From contig CAYUIS010000151.1 in the NCBI GenBank assembly GCA_964444825.1, forward strand, positions 1-12,748: 12,748 nt of DNA. The letters are read 5' to 3'. Below, piece after piece: positions 5,970-12,748 of the stretch. A program made the translations under genes and the position numbers. Source of the stretch: CAYUIS01 sp964444825 (lineage in GTDB: Bacteria > Chloroflexota > Anaerolineae > B4-G1). Below the pieces are notes generated by a model. It was not told the origin of the DNA, ran no database searches, and saw only the letters and a list, made by a program, of their open reading frames with translations. Every line of letters begins with the position of its first letter. Position 1 is the stretch's first letter.

Positions 5970-6869
5970 ATGAAACGAGCTGTCAGCGTCAGTCTTGGAA
6001 GCTCCTCCCGAGACAAAAGGGTCATCATCACGCTCAAAGGTCAGCAGATCAGCGTGGAGCGCATCGGCACCGACGGTGATGTGCAGAAAGCGTGCCGCCT
6101 GTTTGCCGAGTTAGACGGTGTGGTCGATGCACTGGGGGTGGGGGGAGTTGACCTGTATCTCCGGCTGGGCGAGCGCGAATATCCGCTGCACGCGGCCCTG
6201 GAATTGGTCAAGGACGTACGTCGGACCCCTGTGGTCGATGGTCGCGGCCTGAAACACACATTGGAGCGGCGCGTTTTCGAGTTGGCCGGGCCGATGCTCG
6301 ATGAACAACCACGCTTCCGCCGTGCGTTCGTGCCGGTGGCCGTCGATCGCTTGGGCCTGGCTGAGGCAGTTTCAGAAGTGGCAGACGAATTGATCATTGG
6401 CGACCTGATGGTAGCTCTTGATATCCCCATTCCGGTTCGTGGCATCCCGTCGTTCCGCAGGCTGGCACGCGTGCTCTTGCCCATCGTCAGCCACTTTCCT
6501 ATGAGCATGCTCTTCTACGGCAGCGGTGGCGAGACGAGCGAGACCAAGTACCAGCGCTACTACAGGGACGCCGATTTGCTCGCAGGCGATTTCCTGTTCA
6601 TGAAAAAGCACCTCCCCGATGATCTCGCCGGCAAGACGATCGTCACCAATACGACCACCGAGGAGAACATCGAGCTGCTGCGGGCGCGCGGTGTGCGGCA
6701 GGTGATCACAACCACGCCCCGGTACGAAGGTCGCTCCTTTGGCACCAACATGATGGAGGCGGCGCTAACTGCCTACGCGGGCCATGGCCGCCCACTCAGC
6801 GATGCCGAGCTGAACGGTCTGATCGATGAACTCGACCTCCGACCTAGTGTGCAACAATTGAATGAATAG
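5970..6869 (+). CDS. Conserved protein, family sometimes named quinate 5-dehydrogenase
   Basis: A 299-residue cytoplasmic protein without signal peptide or membrane span. From memory it matches a conserved family in Chloroflexota and Deinococcota-like bacteria that automatic pipelines label quinate 5-dehydrogenase; I do not regard that activity as established. Visible features are the start KRAVSVSLGSSSRDKRV, LGVGGVDLYLRLGEREYPL (about 54-72), VDGRGLKHTLERR (about 88-100), FYGSGGETSETKY (about 182-194) and the C-terminal GRSFGTNMMEAAL stretch. The ATG at 5970 is chosen because TAGGAG lies seven bases upstream; a TTG at 5904 overlaps the -10 box and is rejected. It is transcribed alone and divergently from the methyltransferase. 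No clear catalytic motif can be named. Confidence 0.8.
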   Translation: MKRAVSVSLGSSSRDKRVIITLKGQQISVERIGTDGDVQKACRLFAELDGVVDALGVGGVDLYLRLGEREYPLHAALELVKDVRRTPVVDGRGLKHTLERRVFELAGPMLDEQPRFRRAFVPVAVDRLGLAEAVSEVADELIIGDLMVALDIPIPVRGIPSFRRLARVLLPIVSHFPMSMLFYGSGGETSETKYQRYYRDADLLAGDFLFMKKHLPDDLAGKTIVTNTTTEENIELLRARGVRQVITTTPRYEGRSFGTNMMEAALTAYAGHGRPLSDAELNGLIDELDLRPSVQQLNE

Positions 6870-7114
6870 GATCAGCAGGCAGGCTCTTGCCTCGCCCTCG
6901 GCTTTCAATGTTCGCGTATTCAGTATGCCATAGATTCTCCATTCAGACCAGCATGCGCCAACTGCAATCGGGTGACCGCCCTTCGCTGACCACGGCTTTG
7001 AGCCCTGTCCCCGGTGCGCCTGGCGCGATGAGAATCCGCTGTTGTAGCCCGATTTCGAAGGCCGTCCTCGGGGACGAGGACTGGGAGCGCTAAATGCGAC
7101 TGCCAACCGCAACC
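6870..7114. other. Intergenic stretch with no supported gene
   Basis: This spacer follows the conserved gene and precedes the promoter of the C39 gene. It contains a short hairpin, GTCCTC (7064-7069) with GAGGAC (7076-7081), without a U-run. A 68-codon plus-strand frame (6887-7093) has no ribosome binding site and no recognisable content. I see no tRNA, no terminator of good quality and no clear repeat. Confidence 0.5.
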
Positions 7115-7143
7115 TTGCGCCTTGCCAACAACTCCGGTATGAT
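7115..7143 (+). promoter_or_regulatory. Promoter giving a leaderless transcript of the C39-like gene
   Basis: TTGCGC (7115-7120), 17 bp, TATGAT (7138-7143). The ATG begins at 7150, six bases after the -10 box, which is where transcription should start. No ribosome binding site is present, so translation would initiate on a leaderless mRNA. Confidence 0.6.
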
Positions 7144-7149
7144 AAACGT

Positions 7150-8451
7150 ATGGAAAAGTCGCGCCAAATCCCTGCGTTGATCCTGGTGATGGGTGTTACG
7201 ATCCTCGTTCTCTCGATCTGTCTGCTCGGGGGAGTGGCTCTCATTCGTGCGCTGCCAGGCCGTTACGCCTACTACCTGCCTGAACCCCTCCAGGAACTGC
7301 GTCACAATCCCCATCCGGATACCCTTCCTACCCCAGCGATCGTCCATTCTTCCACCCCAACCGTCGTTTACACGACGACCCCGCTTCCCTCCCAGGCGCC
7401 CACAGCAACTCTTCATCCCTCTCCCACTCCCTCACCGTTGCCTTCGTCAACTCCCTCTCCGACGCCGATACCCACCCCTACGCCTCCCATCCGTTTTACG
7501 CTGTCTGGCCTGCGCCACGAGCCTCAGGGGTGGAACAACTGCGGACCGACCACGCTGGCGATGGCGCTCTCCTATTGGGGGCGTGGCGAGACGCAATACG
7601 ACTGCGCCGCCGTTCTCAAACCCGACGCCGAGGACAAGAACGTCAGTCCGTGGGAGATGGAGGCCTACGCGCGTGAGCTGGGCTTGGGTGCGCTCGTGCG
7701 CGTCGGCGGCACCCGCGAACGGCTCAAGGCGCTGGTGCGGGCGGGTTTTCCCATCATCGTCGAGACGTGGTACGTGCGCGACGCCCGCGATCAACTTGGC
7801 CACTACCGCCTGATAGTCGGCTACGACGATGAGCAACAAGAGTTCTTGACCTACGATTCGCTCCACGGTCCCGACGAGAGCATCGGATATCGTGAGCTGG
7901 ACGAGCTGTGGCGGGTCTATAACCGGACCTACCTGATCGTCTATGGTATCGACAAGCAGGATCTGCTGGTGTCGATTCTCGAATCCGATCTGGATGATGC
8001 AGGCATGTACGAGCGGGCGTTGGAGACGGCTCGCGTCGAGGCAGGGAGCCTCCCTGAGTCGTGTGTGGCCTATGCCGACTGTGCCGACTGGCTGACTTTT
8101 TCCCTGTTTAACGTTGGTTCCAGCCTGACCTCGCTCGGACGGCATGCCGATGCGGTCGTGGCCTACGACCAGGCCCGGCAGTTGGGCCTGCATTACCGGA
8201 TGCTGTGGTACCAGTTCGGGCCCTACGAGAGTTATTTCGCCGTCGGACGTCACGATGACGTCATCGCACTGGCAAACGCTACGTTGCAGACCACGGGGAA
8301 TCTGGAGGAATCCTACTATTGGCGCGGGATGTCCCGGCAGGCGCAGGGAGACCTGGATGGGGCTCGGGCCGACTTTGAGGCAGCCCTGCGCTACCACCGG
8401 GACTGGCCGCCAGCGGTGGTTGCGCTGATGGACCTCGGTGTTTCCCCCTGA
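7150..8451 (+). CDS. Membrane-anchored C39-like cysteine peptidase with TPR-like C-terminus
   Basis: A 433-residue exported protein. Residues 9-33 form one hydrophobic span after a short basic N-terminus, so it is probably anchored with the rest outside the membrane. Residues 58-114 are a Thr/Ser/Pro-rich spacer of the kind used to cross a cell envelope. Residues 115-265 are a C39-like peptidase domain: GWNNCGPTTLAMAL gives catalytic C131, with Q126 as possible oxyanion helper, GHYRLIVGYDD gives H218, and TYDSLHG gives D236. Residues about 280-430 contain TPR-like helices, with the best repeat at YYWRGMSRQAQGDLDGARADFEAAL-type positions 389-413. No transporter is attached, unlike peptide-exporting C39 proteins. 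The substrate is unknown. It is preceded by a leaderless promoter and ends exactly where the kinase gene ends on the other strand. Confidence 0.85.
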   Translation: MEKSRQIPALILVMGVTILVLSICLLGGVALIRALPGRYAYYLPEPLQELRHNPHPDTLPTPAIVHSSTPTVVYTTTPLPSQAPTATLHPSPTPSPLPSSTPSPTPIPTPTPPIRFTLSGLRHEPQGWNNCGPTTLAMALSYWGRGETQYDCAAVLKPDAEDKNVSPWEMEAYARELGLGALVRVGGTRERLKALVRAGFPIIVETWYVRDARDQLGHYRLIVGYDDEQQEFLTYDSLHGPDESIGYRELDELWRVYNRTYLIVYGIDKQDLLVSILESDLDDAGMYERALETARVEAGSLPESCVAYADCADWLTFSLFNVGSSLTSLGRHADAVVAYDQARQLGLHYRMLWYQFGPYESYFAVGRHDDVIALANATLQTTGNLEESYYWRGMSRQAQGDLDGARADFEAALRYHRDWPPAVVALMDLGVSP

Positions 8452-10710
8452 TCAAAGATCTTCCGGTGTCACCGTGAAGGGCGAGGTGGTGGCCGGTGGC
8501 TCGGTGGCAGGAGCGGCTTGCAAAGGCAGCACCACGTGGAACTCGCTTCCCGGGCACCGGGTCTCGTCATACCCCTGGCTCTCAACCCAGATGCGTCCAC
8601 CGTGCGCCTCGATGATCCCCCGGGCGATGGCAAGCCCCAGTCCGGGCCCTCCTCCTTTGAATTCGAATCCGCTGGACGAGTGCCGGTCTGCGCTGCCCAC
8701 CCGAAAGAACCTTTCAAAGATATGCGCCTGATCCTCAGGGGCAATTCCTACGCCGGTGTCGGAAACGATCACCTCCAAATGCGCTTCATCTGTCTGGTGA
8801 GCGTGGATGGAGATGGCTCCGCCATCGGGTGTGTACTTGATTGCGTTGGAGATCAGATTCTCAAAGGCCTGTGATAGGCGCTGCAGGTCTGCGACGATGG
8901 GTGGGATGTCTTCAACGCCCTTTACCGTGAGACGGAGTCGGCGTCTCCTGATCGGCTCCATCCATAGTTCCAGGGCGAACCGCAGCACTGCCTTCAACGT
9001 CGTTGACGCAAAGACCGTGTCCAGTTCATGCCTGTCCAACTGCGACATGTCGACGATAGCGCTGACAATGGTCTCGAGGCGGTCCACCGCTCGACTGATG
9101 CTGTGGCTGACCTCCAAGGTCTGCTCTGGGGTGAGGGCGCGCGCATTGTGCAGCTCCTCCAGCAGATGGGCATATCCCTTCATATGTGACAGTGGTGTGC
9201 GTAGCTCGTGTGAGGCGACGGTCAGGAAATCGCTCTTGGCCCGATCCAGACGCTCCACCCGTTCCATAGCCTGCCGCAGTTCCTCGTTCAGTTGTGTGAT
9301 CTCGAGATTGAGCTCCCGCATATTCTCGAACAGACTGGCGTTCTGAAGGGCGACCGAGGTCTGGCCTGCCACCATGGTCAGAAACGTCCGGTCTCTGTGA
9401 CCAAAGGGCTCGCCGCTGCGCGGCGGCCCTGCTGCCAGGATCCCGATCAGGACCGACTTGGCAAAGATGGGCACATAGACCTCCATGCCCATCTTTTCTA
9501 GCCACGTCTGAATCTGTGGAAGCAGACCCCGAAAGGCCGTGTCGTGGGCTATGTCCTGGTGGAAGAGCGAGCGTTGCTGCGCCTCCATATGTTCGATCAT
9601 GGGGTTGAGCGTGCCAAAGCTGATCTCTTCCAGGGGAATATCGCCCATGCCCTTTAGGGGGCGCAGATGAATCTCGTCATTTTCCTCGGTCACCACGACG
9701 AGTGCTGCCCGTTGTACGTCCAGAACCTCGCTCACGATCCCCACGATGACGGTCGCCAGTTGATCCAGGTCGATGATGTTGCCGATGGCCAGGCTGTACT
9801 CGCTCAACGTCTCGTCCATGTTGTAGCCAGCGCGCGGCACCAACCGTTCCGCCAGCCGTTCAGCCAGACCTGTGAGCGGCCTATAGATCCAGGCCACAAT
9901 TGCTGCCACGACGGCCGCCGATCCGATAGCGGTGGGCAATAGCGATTGGGTGCCGGGCAGAGAGGAGAGTATCAGCCAGCTCCCCGCGAGTAGCGGCGTG
10001 GCCACCAGCGCGATGACGGCGATGGCAAAGCTTTGACGCAGTGCGGCTCGTACGTTGGGCAACTGCCGCCGGGTGATCGCGACCAGCACGGCGACCAGCC
10101 CACCCAGGTGCAGCAATAGGCCAAAAGCTCCCGCTGGCCACGGGGAGAAAAGCGCCAGCCCTTGCCCCACCATAAGAAGTACGCTGGCCCACGTCCAGTA
10201 TAGCGCTCTATTCCGGTGGAGGGTCAGTTTCACACGCACATACCGTCTCGTCCAGATCGCCGCCGCGAGAGCCCAGAGGCTTGCCCAACCCAAGGCAGCC
10301 ACGGCAACTCGGATCCAGGGGAGGTTGCCCGATCGCCAGGCGTATACACCGGCGAAAAACACCAGGCTTGCCCACACCGCCCCCGCAATACCTCCCATCC
10401 AGTTGACGTCCTCCCCGGCAAAAGCCTGCTCGAGCACCAGGGCCAATCCGGCGGTGACTGGCGTCAGCCCGGCGAAAACGATCCTGGCGGTCTCTCCGAC
10501 GGCCGGATGCGGATCGATAAGGGCAACCAGCGCGCCGCTCAGGCACCACAGCGCCCCCAGGCCGCTGTAGAGGGCAAAGAGAAGCCGCACCTGTTCGTCG
10601 TCCGTGTCCTTGCACCCACGCAGGCGAATCAGCCCGACTGGCAGTAGCATATGGGCCAGGGCCAGAATAAGCCAGGTCGCGAGATGGGCCGTCCATGTGG
10701 CCATGATCAC
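8452..10710 (-). CDS. Membrane sensor histidine kinase with GAF domain
   Basis: A 752-residue sensor kinase. Residues about 10-275 contain roughly eight hydrophobic segments forming an N-terminal membrane sensor region. A GAF-like domain covers about 300-460, then a short coiled coil (about 462-495). The HisKA box is ASHELRTPL with phospho-acceptor H501. The ATPase domain has the N box ENLISNAIKYTPDGG (617-631), G1 box DTGVGI (651-656), F box FERFF (665-669) and G2 box GGGPGLGLAIARG (686-698), so it should be active. It autophosphorylates and passes phosphate to a response regulator, none of which is in the window. The start is GTG at 10710 or ATG at 10704; only a weak GGGGA motif precedes them. 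It follows the thiolase by 48 nt and is probably its operon partner. Confidence 0.92.
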   Translation of the reverse strand: MIMATWTAHLATWLILALAHMLLPVGLIRLRGCKDTDDEQVRLLFALYSGLGALWCLSGALVALIDPHPAVGETARIVFAGLTPVTAGLALVLEQAFAGEDVNWMGGIAGAVWASLVFFAGVYAWRSGNLPWIRVAVAALGWASLWALAAAIWTRRYVRVKLTLHRNRALYWTWASVLLMVGQGLALFSPWPAGAFGLLLHLGGLVAVLVAITRRQLPNVRAALRQSFAIAVIALVATPLLAGSWLILSSLPGTQSLLPTAIGSAAVVAAIVAWIYRPLTGLAERLAERLVPRAGYNMDETLSEYSLAIGNIIDLDQLATVIVGIVSEVLDVQRAALVVVTEENDEIHLRPLKGMGDIPLEEISFGTLNPMIEHMEAQQRSLFHQDIAHDTAFRGLLPQIQTWLEKMGMEVYVPIFAKSVLIGILAAGPPRSGEPFGHRDRTFLTMVAGQTSVALQNASLFENMRELNLEITQLNEELRQAMERVERLDRAKSDFLTVASHELRTPLSHMKGYAHLLEELHNARALTPEQTLEVSHSISRAVDRLETIVSAIVDMSQLDRHELDTVFASTTLKAVLRFALELWMEPIRRRRLRLTVKGVEDIPPIVADLQRLSQAFENLISNAIKYTPDGGAISIHAHQTDEAHLEVIVSDTGVGIAPEDQAHIFERFFRVGSADRHSSSGFEFKGGGPGLGLAIARGIIEAHGGRIWVESQGYDETRCPGSEFHVVLPLQAAPATEPPATTSPFTVTPEDL

Positions 10711-10758
10711 CCGCGCTTTTCCCCGCTTCTACGACACATGGTTCTTTTGGACTCCGGG

Positions 10759-11958
10759 TTACTCGGTCTCAATCGCCATCGCCACCGCCTCACCGCCGCC
10801 CAGGCAGAGGGTGGCCAGCCCGCGCTTGAGCCCCCGTTGGCGCAGCGCGTGGATGAGGGTGACCAACACACGCGCGCCAGAGCAGCCGATGGGATGGCCC
10901 AGGGCGATAGCCCCGCCGTTGACGTTGACCTTTTCCCAGTCCAGTCCCAATTCTCGCCCATCGGCCAGGCACTGGGCGGCAAATGCCTCGTTCATCTCGA
11001 CCAGGTCATAGTCGTCCACGGCGGCGCCGGTCTTGGCCAGTAGCTTGCGCACCGCAAAGATGGGCGCGGCAAAGACCTTGAGCGGTTCGACCGCAGCCTG
11101 GTCGTAAGCCACGACACGGGCCAGCGGCTGGATGCCCAGTTCCTCCGCCCTGGCGCGGCTCATCACGACCGTCGCGGCGGCGCCGTCGGTGATGCCGGGC
11201 GCGTTGCCGGCGGTGACGATGCCATCGGGCTGGAAGGCCGGCTTCAGACGGGCCAGCCCTTCCAGGCTGGTGTCCCGCCGGGGGACCTCGTCGGTGTCAA
11301 AGAGGATCGGATCGCCCCTGCGCTGGGGCACCTCGACCGGCACGATCTCATCTTTGAAGCGACCTTCGTCAATCGCGGCGACCGCCTTTTTCTGGCTGCG
11401 GTAGGCGTACTCGTCCAATTCCTCCCGCGTCAGGTTGTATTCCCGCGCGATCCACTCGGCCGAGTTGCCCATATGGTGATCCTCAAAGGCGCACCACAGC
11501 CCGTCGTACACCATCGCGTCTACCAGTTTGCCGTCGCCCAGCCGGTAGCCGAAGCGAGCCTTACGGAGCAGGTATGGCCCATTGTTCATGCTCTCCATCC
11601 CACCGGCGACGTAAACGTCACCGTCGCCGGCGGCGACCATCGCGGCCGCCAGCATCACCGTCTTGAGGCCAGAGCCACAGATCTTGTTGACGGTGGTCGC
11701 GCCGACGGTGGGCGGAAGGCCAGCCTTGATGGCGGCCTGGCGGGCGGGGGCCTGGCCCTGTCCGGCCAGCACCACGTTGCCCATCAGTACCTCGTCGATC
11801 GAGGCGGGATCCACGCCAGCTCGTTCCACGGCGGCGCGCACGGCGACCGCTCCCAGGTCGGACGCAGAGAGAGTGGTCAGCGTGCCCTGGAACTTGCCGA
11901 CCGGGGTGCGGACAGCCGATACGATAACGGCGTCTTTTCCAGTGTGATCCTTGTGCAT
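10759..11958 (-). CDS. Thiolase, acetyl-CoA C-acetyltransferase type
   Basis: A 399-residue thiolase of normal family length, which condenses two acetyl-CoA to acetoacetyl-CoA or cleaves 3-ketoacyl-CoA. The nucleophile is C94 in NKICGSGLK, the general-base residues are H355 in GGAIALGHPIGCSGAR and C385 in LATLCLGGGE, and NEAF is at 323-326. GGMESMNNGPYL (119-130) is also typical. A small departure is GNAPGITDGAA (251-261), where most members have Ser in place of the Pro. The start at 11958 has AAGGAG nine bases upstream, overlapping the stop codon of the HIT gene, so the two are translationally close and co-transcribed. Acetoacetyl-CoA thiolase or degradative thiolase cannot be told apart from sequence alone. 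Confidence 0.93.
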   Translation of the reverse strand: MHKDHTGKDAVIVSAVRTPVGKFQGTLTTLSASDLGAVAVRAAVERAGVDPASIDEVLMGNVVLAGQGQAPARQAAIKAGLPPTVGATTVNKICGSGLKTVMLAAAMVAAGDGDVYVAGGMESMNNGPYLLRKARFGYRLGDGKLVDAMVYDGLWCAFEDHHMGNSAEWIAREYNLTREELDEYAYRSQKKAVAAIDEGRFKDEIVPVEVPQRRGDPILFDTDEVPRRDTSLEGLARLKPAFQPDGIVTAGNAPGITDGAAATVVMSRARAEELGIQPLARVVAYDQAAVEPLKVFAAPIFAVRKLLAKTGAAVDDYDLVEMNEAFAAQCLADGRELGLDWEKVNVNGGAIALGHPIGCSGARVLVTLIHALRQRGLKRGLATLCLGGGEAVAMAIETE

Positions 11959-11970
11959 ACTGCTGACTCC

Positions 11971-12495
11971 TTAACGCTGGGATTTTGTCGTTCGTTGGCC
12001 GGAATGCGTGCTTATCCGGTCGAACAGGGGCCGCAATCGCTCGTAGGTTTGATCCAGCCACTCGGGGATAACGCGCACCTGGCCCGTGGTCGTCATATAG
12101 TTGGTGTCACCTCCCCATCTGGGAACAATATGCAGGTGGACGTGGTCCGCAATGCCCGCCCCCGCCACATTACCGATGTTCATCCCCAGATTAAACCCCT
12201 CGGGGTCATACGCCTCCCGCAGCACACGCAAGCTGAGTTGGCTGAGCTTTGTGAGTTCGGTCGCCGTTTCTGCGTCCAGTTCCTCCAGTGTCGCCACGTG
12301 GGCGTAGGGAACGATCATCAGGTGGCCATTGTTGTAGGGAAAGCGGTTGAGCATGATGTAGCATAGCCGATTCCGATGGACGATGTGCGCTTCGGCATCC
12401 TCCGACCGGGGCGTGACGCAGAAAAGGCAATTGTCCGGCAGGGGCTCCTCGCCCTGGAGGTATGCCATCCGCCAAGGTGTCCACAGGTGACTCAT
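11971..12495 (-). CDS. HIT-family nucleotide phosphorylase/hydrolase (Ap4A phosphorylase-like)
   Basis: A 174-residue histidine-triad protein. The HIT signature HVHLHIVPRW gives H118, H120 and H122, with H120-H122 region carrying the nucleophile. C23 and C26 in the CLFC motif suggest a small zinc site. The N-terminal LWTPWRMAYL is typical of the bacterial group annotated as Ap4A phosphorylase or AMP-releasing HIT hydrolase. Family members bind and cleave dinucleoside polyphosphates or nucleoside phosphoramidates in the cytoplasm. The ATG at 12495 is chosen because a good promoter lies just upstream; an extension to 12729 shows no protein-like sequence and crosses the promoter. No ribosome binding site is seen. 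It is the first gene of an operon with the thiolase and the kinase. Confidence 0.92.
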   Translation of the reverse strand: MSHLWTPWRMAYLQGEEPLPDNCLFCVTPRSEDAEAHIVHRNRLCYIMLNRFPYNNGHLMIVPYAHVATLEELDAETATELTKLSQLSLRVLREAYDPEGFNLGMNIGNVAGAGIADHVHLHIVPRWGGDTNYMTTTGQVRVIPEWLDQTYERLRPLFDRISTHSGQRTTKSQR

Positions 12496-12503
12496 TGCTC
12501 TCG

Positions 12504-12532
12504 ATTGTACACCAAATCGCTGCACGTGGCAA
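12504..12532 (-). promoter_or_regulatory. Promoter giving a leaderless transcript of the HIT-thiolase-kinase operon
   Basis: The minus strand reads TTGCCA (12532..12527), 17 bp, TACAAT (12509..12504), then eight bases to the ATG at 12495. Transcription should start at or next to the A of ATG. The layout is the same as at the C39-like gene. Confidence 0.65.
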
Positions 12533-12542
12533 TCATTTGCGT

Positions 12543-12710
12543 TCAGATCTTGACGCAGACCTGCGGAGCGTGTTCGGGGTGGGGGCGGAGCCCGTGCTGT
12601 GGTTCTGCATCCGGGGGAACTAATACCTGGACGAGTTGACGCTGGTCTGGAGGGAGAAGCGCTCCACCTATTGCGCCGCGGGCGCACGGGTGGCGATGCG
12701 GGCATTGCTT
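12543..12710 (+). pseudogene. Possible decayed gene remnant
   Basis: Read in the frame starting at 12543, this stretch gives protein-like sequence with strongly GC-rich third codon positions, for example DLDADLRSVFGVGAEPVLWF and, after the stop, YLDELTLVWREKRSTYCAAG. A single TAA at 12621-12623 interrupts it; a change from TAC or TAT would explain it. There is no plausible start or ribosome binding site. I do not recognise the family. The alternative is ordinary GC-rich intergenic sequence with a chance open frame. Confidence 0.3.
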
Positions 12711-12736
12711 GCCATCTGCACAATATCACGTATAAT
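12709..12736 (+). promoter_or_regulatory. Promoter for a plus-strand gene beyond the right edge
   Basis: TTGCCA (12709-12714), 16 bp, TATAAT (12731-12736). The -10 box is perfect and the -35 matches that of the HIT gene promoter. The window ends 12 bases later, so a plus-strand gene probably begins just outside. Confidence 0.6.
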
Positions 12737-12748
12737 CGCGGCGGATAC

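Noticed and set aside
7447..8397. 316-codon minus-strand frame
   Set aside because: It is the antisense shadow of the C39-like gene, whose catalytic motifs and hydrophobic segment are on the plus strand.
11473..12366. 297-codon plus-strand frame across thiolase and HIT genes
   Set aside because: It spans two well-identified minus-strand genes and has no recognisable content.
12543..12748. Possible SRP RNA or other small RNA gene at the right edge
   Set aside because: The conserved GGAAGGAAGC-type core of SRP RNA is absent and no other RNA signature is visible.

Overview
The window is about 12.7 kb of moderately GC-rich bacterial DNA. Gene style suggests a Chloroflexota (Anaerolineae-like) bacterium: corrinoid methyltransferases of the MttB family without pyrrolysine, a C39-like peptidase with a Thr/Pro-rich stalk and TPR-like tail, a multi-membrane-span GAF histidine kinase, and promoters of the form TTGCNN-17-TANNAT placed so close to ATG that transcripts would be leaderless. 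This assignment is an inference; no rRNA or marker gene is present.

Left part (1-4100, minus strand): an apparent operon. A near-consensus sigma70 promoter (TTGACA-17-TAGAAT, 4095..4067) leads into a leader of about 435 nt. The leader holds a cobalamin riboswitch (3914..3733) followed by an intrinsic terminator (3707..3670). Downstream come an MttB-family methyltransferase (3623..2160), its corrinoid carrier protein (2143..1499), an intercistronic hairpin, and an L-lysine 6-dehydrogenase/saccharopine dehydrogenase-like enzyme (1397..177). A strong ribosome binding site at 20..11 shows that another gene probably starts just outside the left edge. My reading is that the methyltransferase moves a methyl group from a quaternary or methylated amine to the corrinoid protein, and the dehydrogenase then oxidises the demethylated amino acid. 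Methylated lysine is an attractive but unproven substrate. A B12 riboswitch with a terminator, in front of an enzyme that needs B12, is the opposite of the usual logic and is the main point of interest.

Middle part (4101-8451): an imperfect inverted repeat lies between the riboswitch promoter and a second, divergent MttB paralogue (5770..4322, minus), which has its own start region and no riboswitch. A 14-bp perfect palindrome (5797-5856) separates it from a plus-strand gene of a conserved family of uncertain function (5970-6869). After a 280-bp gap comes a leaderless plus-strand gene for a membrane-anchored C39-like peptidase with TPR-like repeats (7150-8451).

Right part (8452-12748, minus strand): a second apparent operon runs HIT-family nucleotide hydrolase/transferase (12495..11971), thiolase (11958..10759), histidine kinase (10710..8452). 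It starts from a leaderless promoter and ends tail to tail with the C39 gene with no spacer. The right edge holds a possible gene remnant and a plus-strand promoter for a gene beyond the window.
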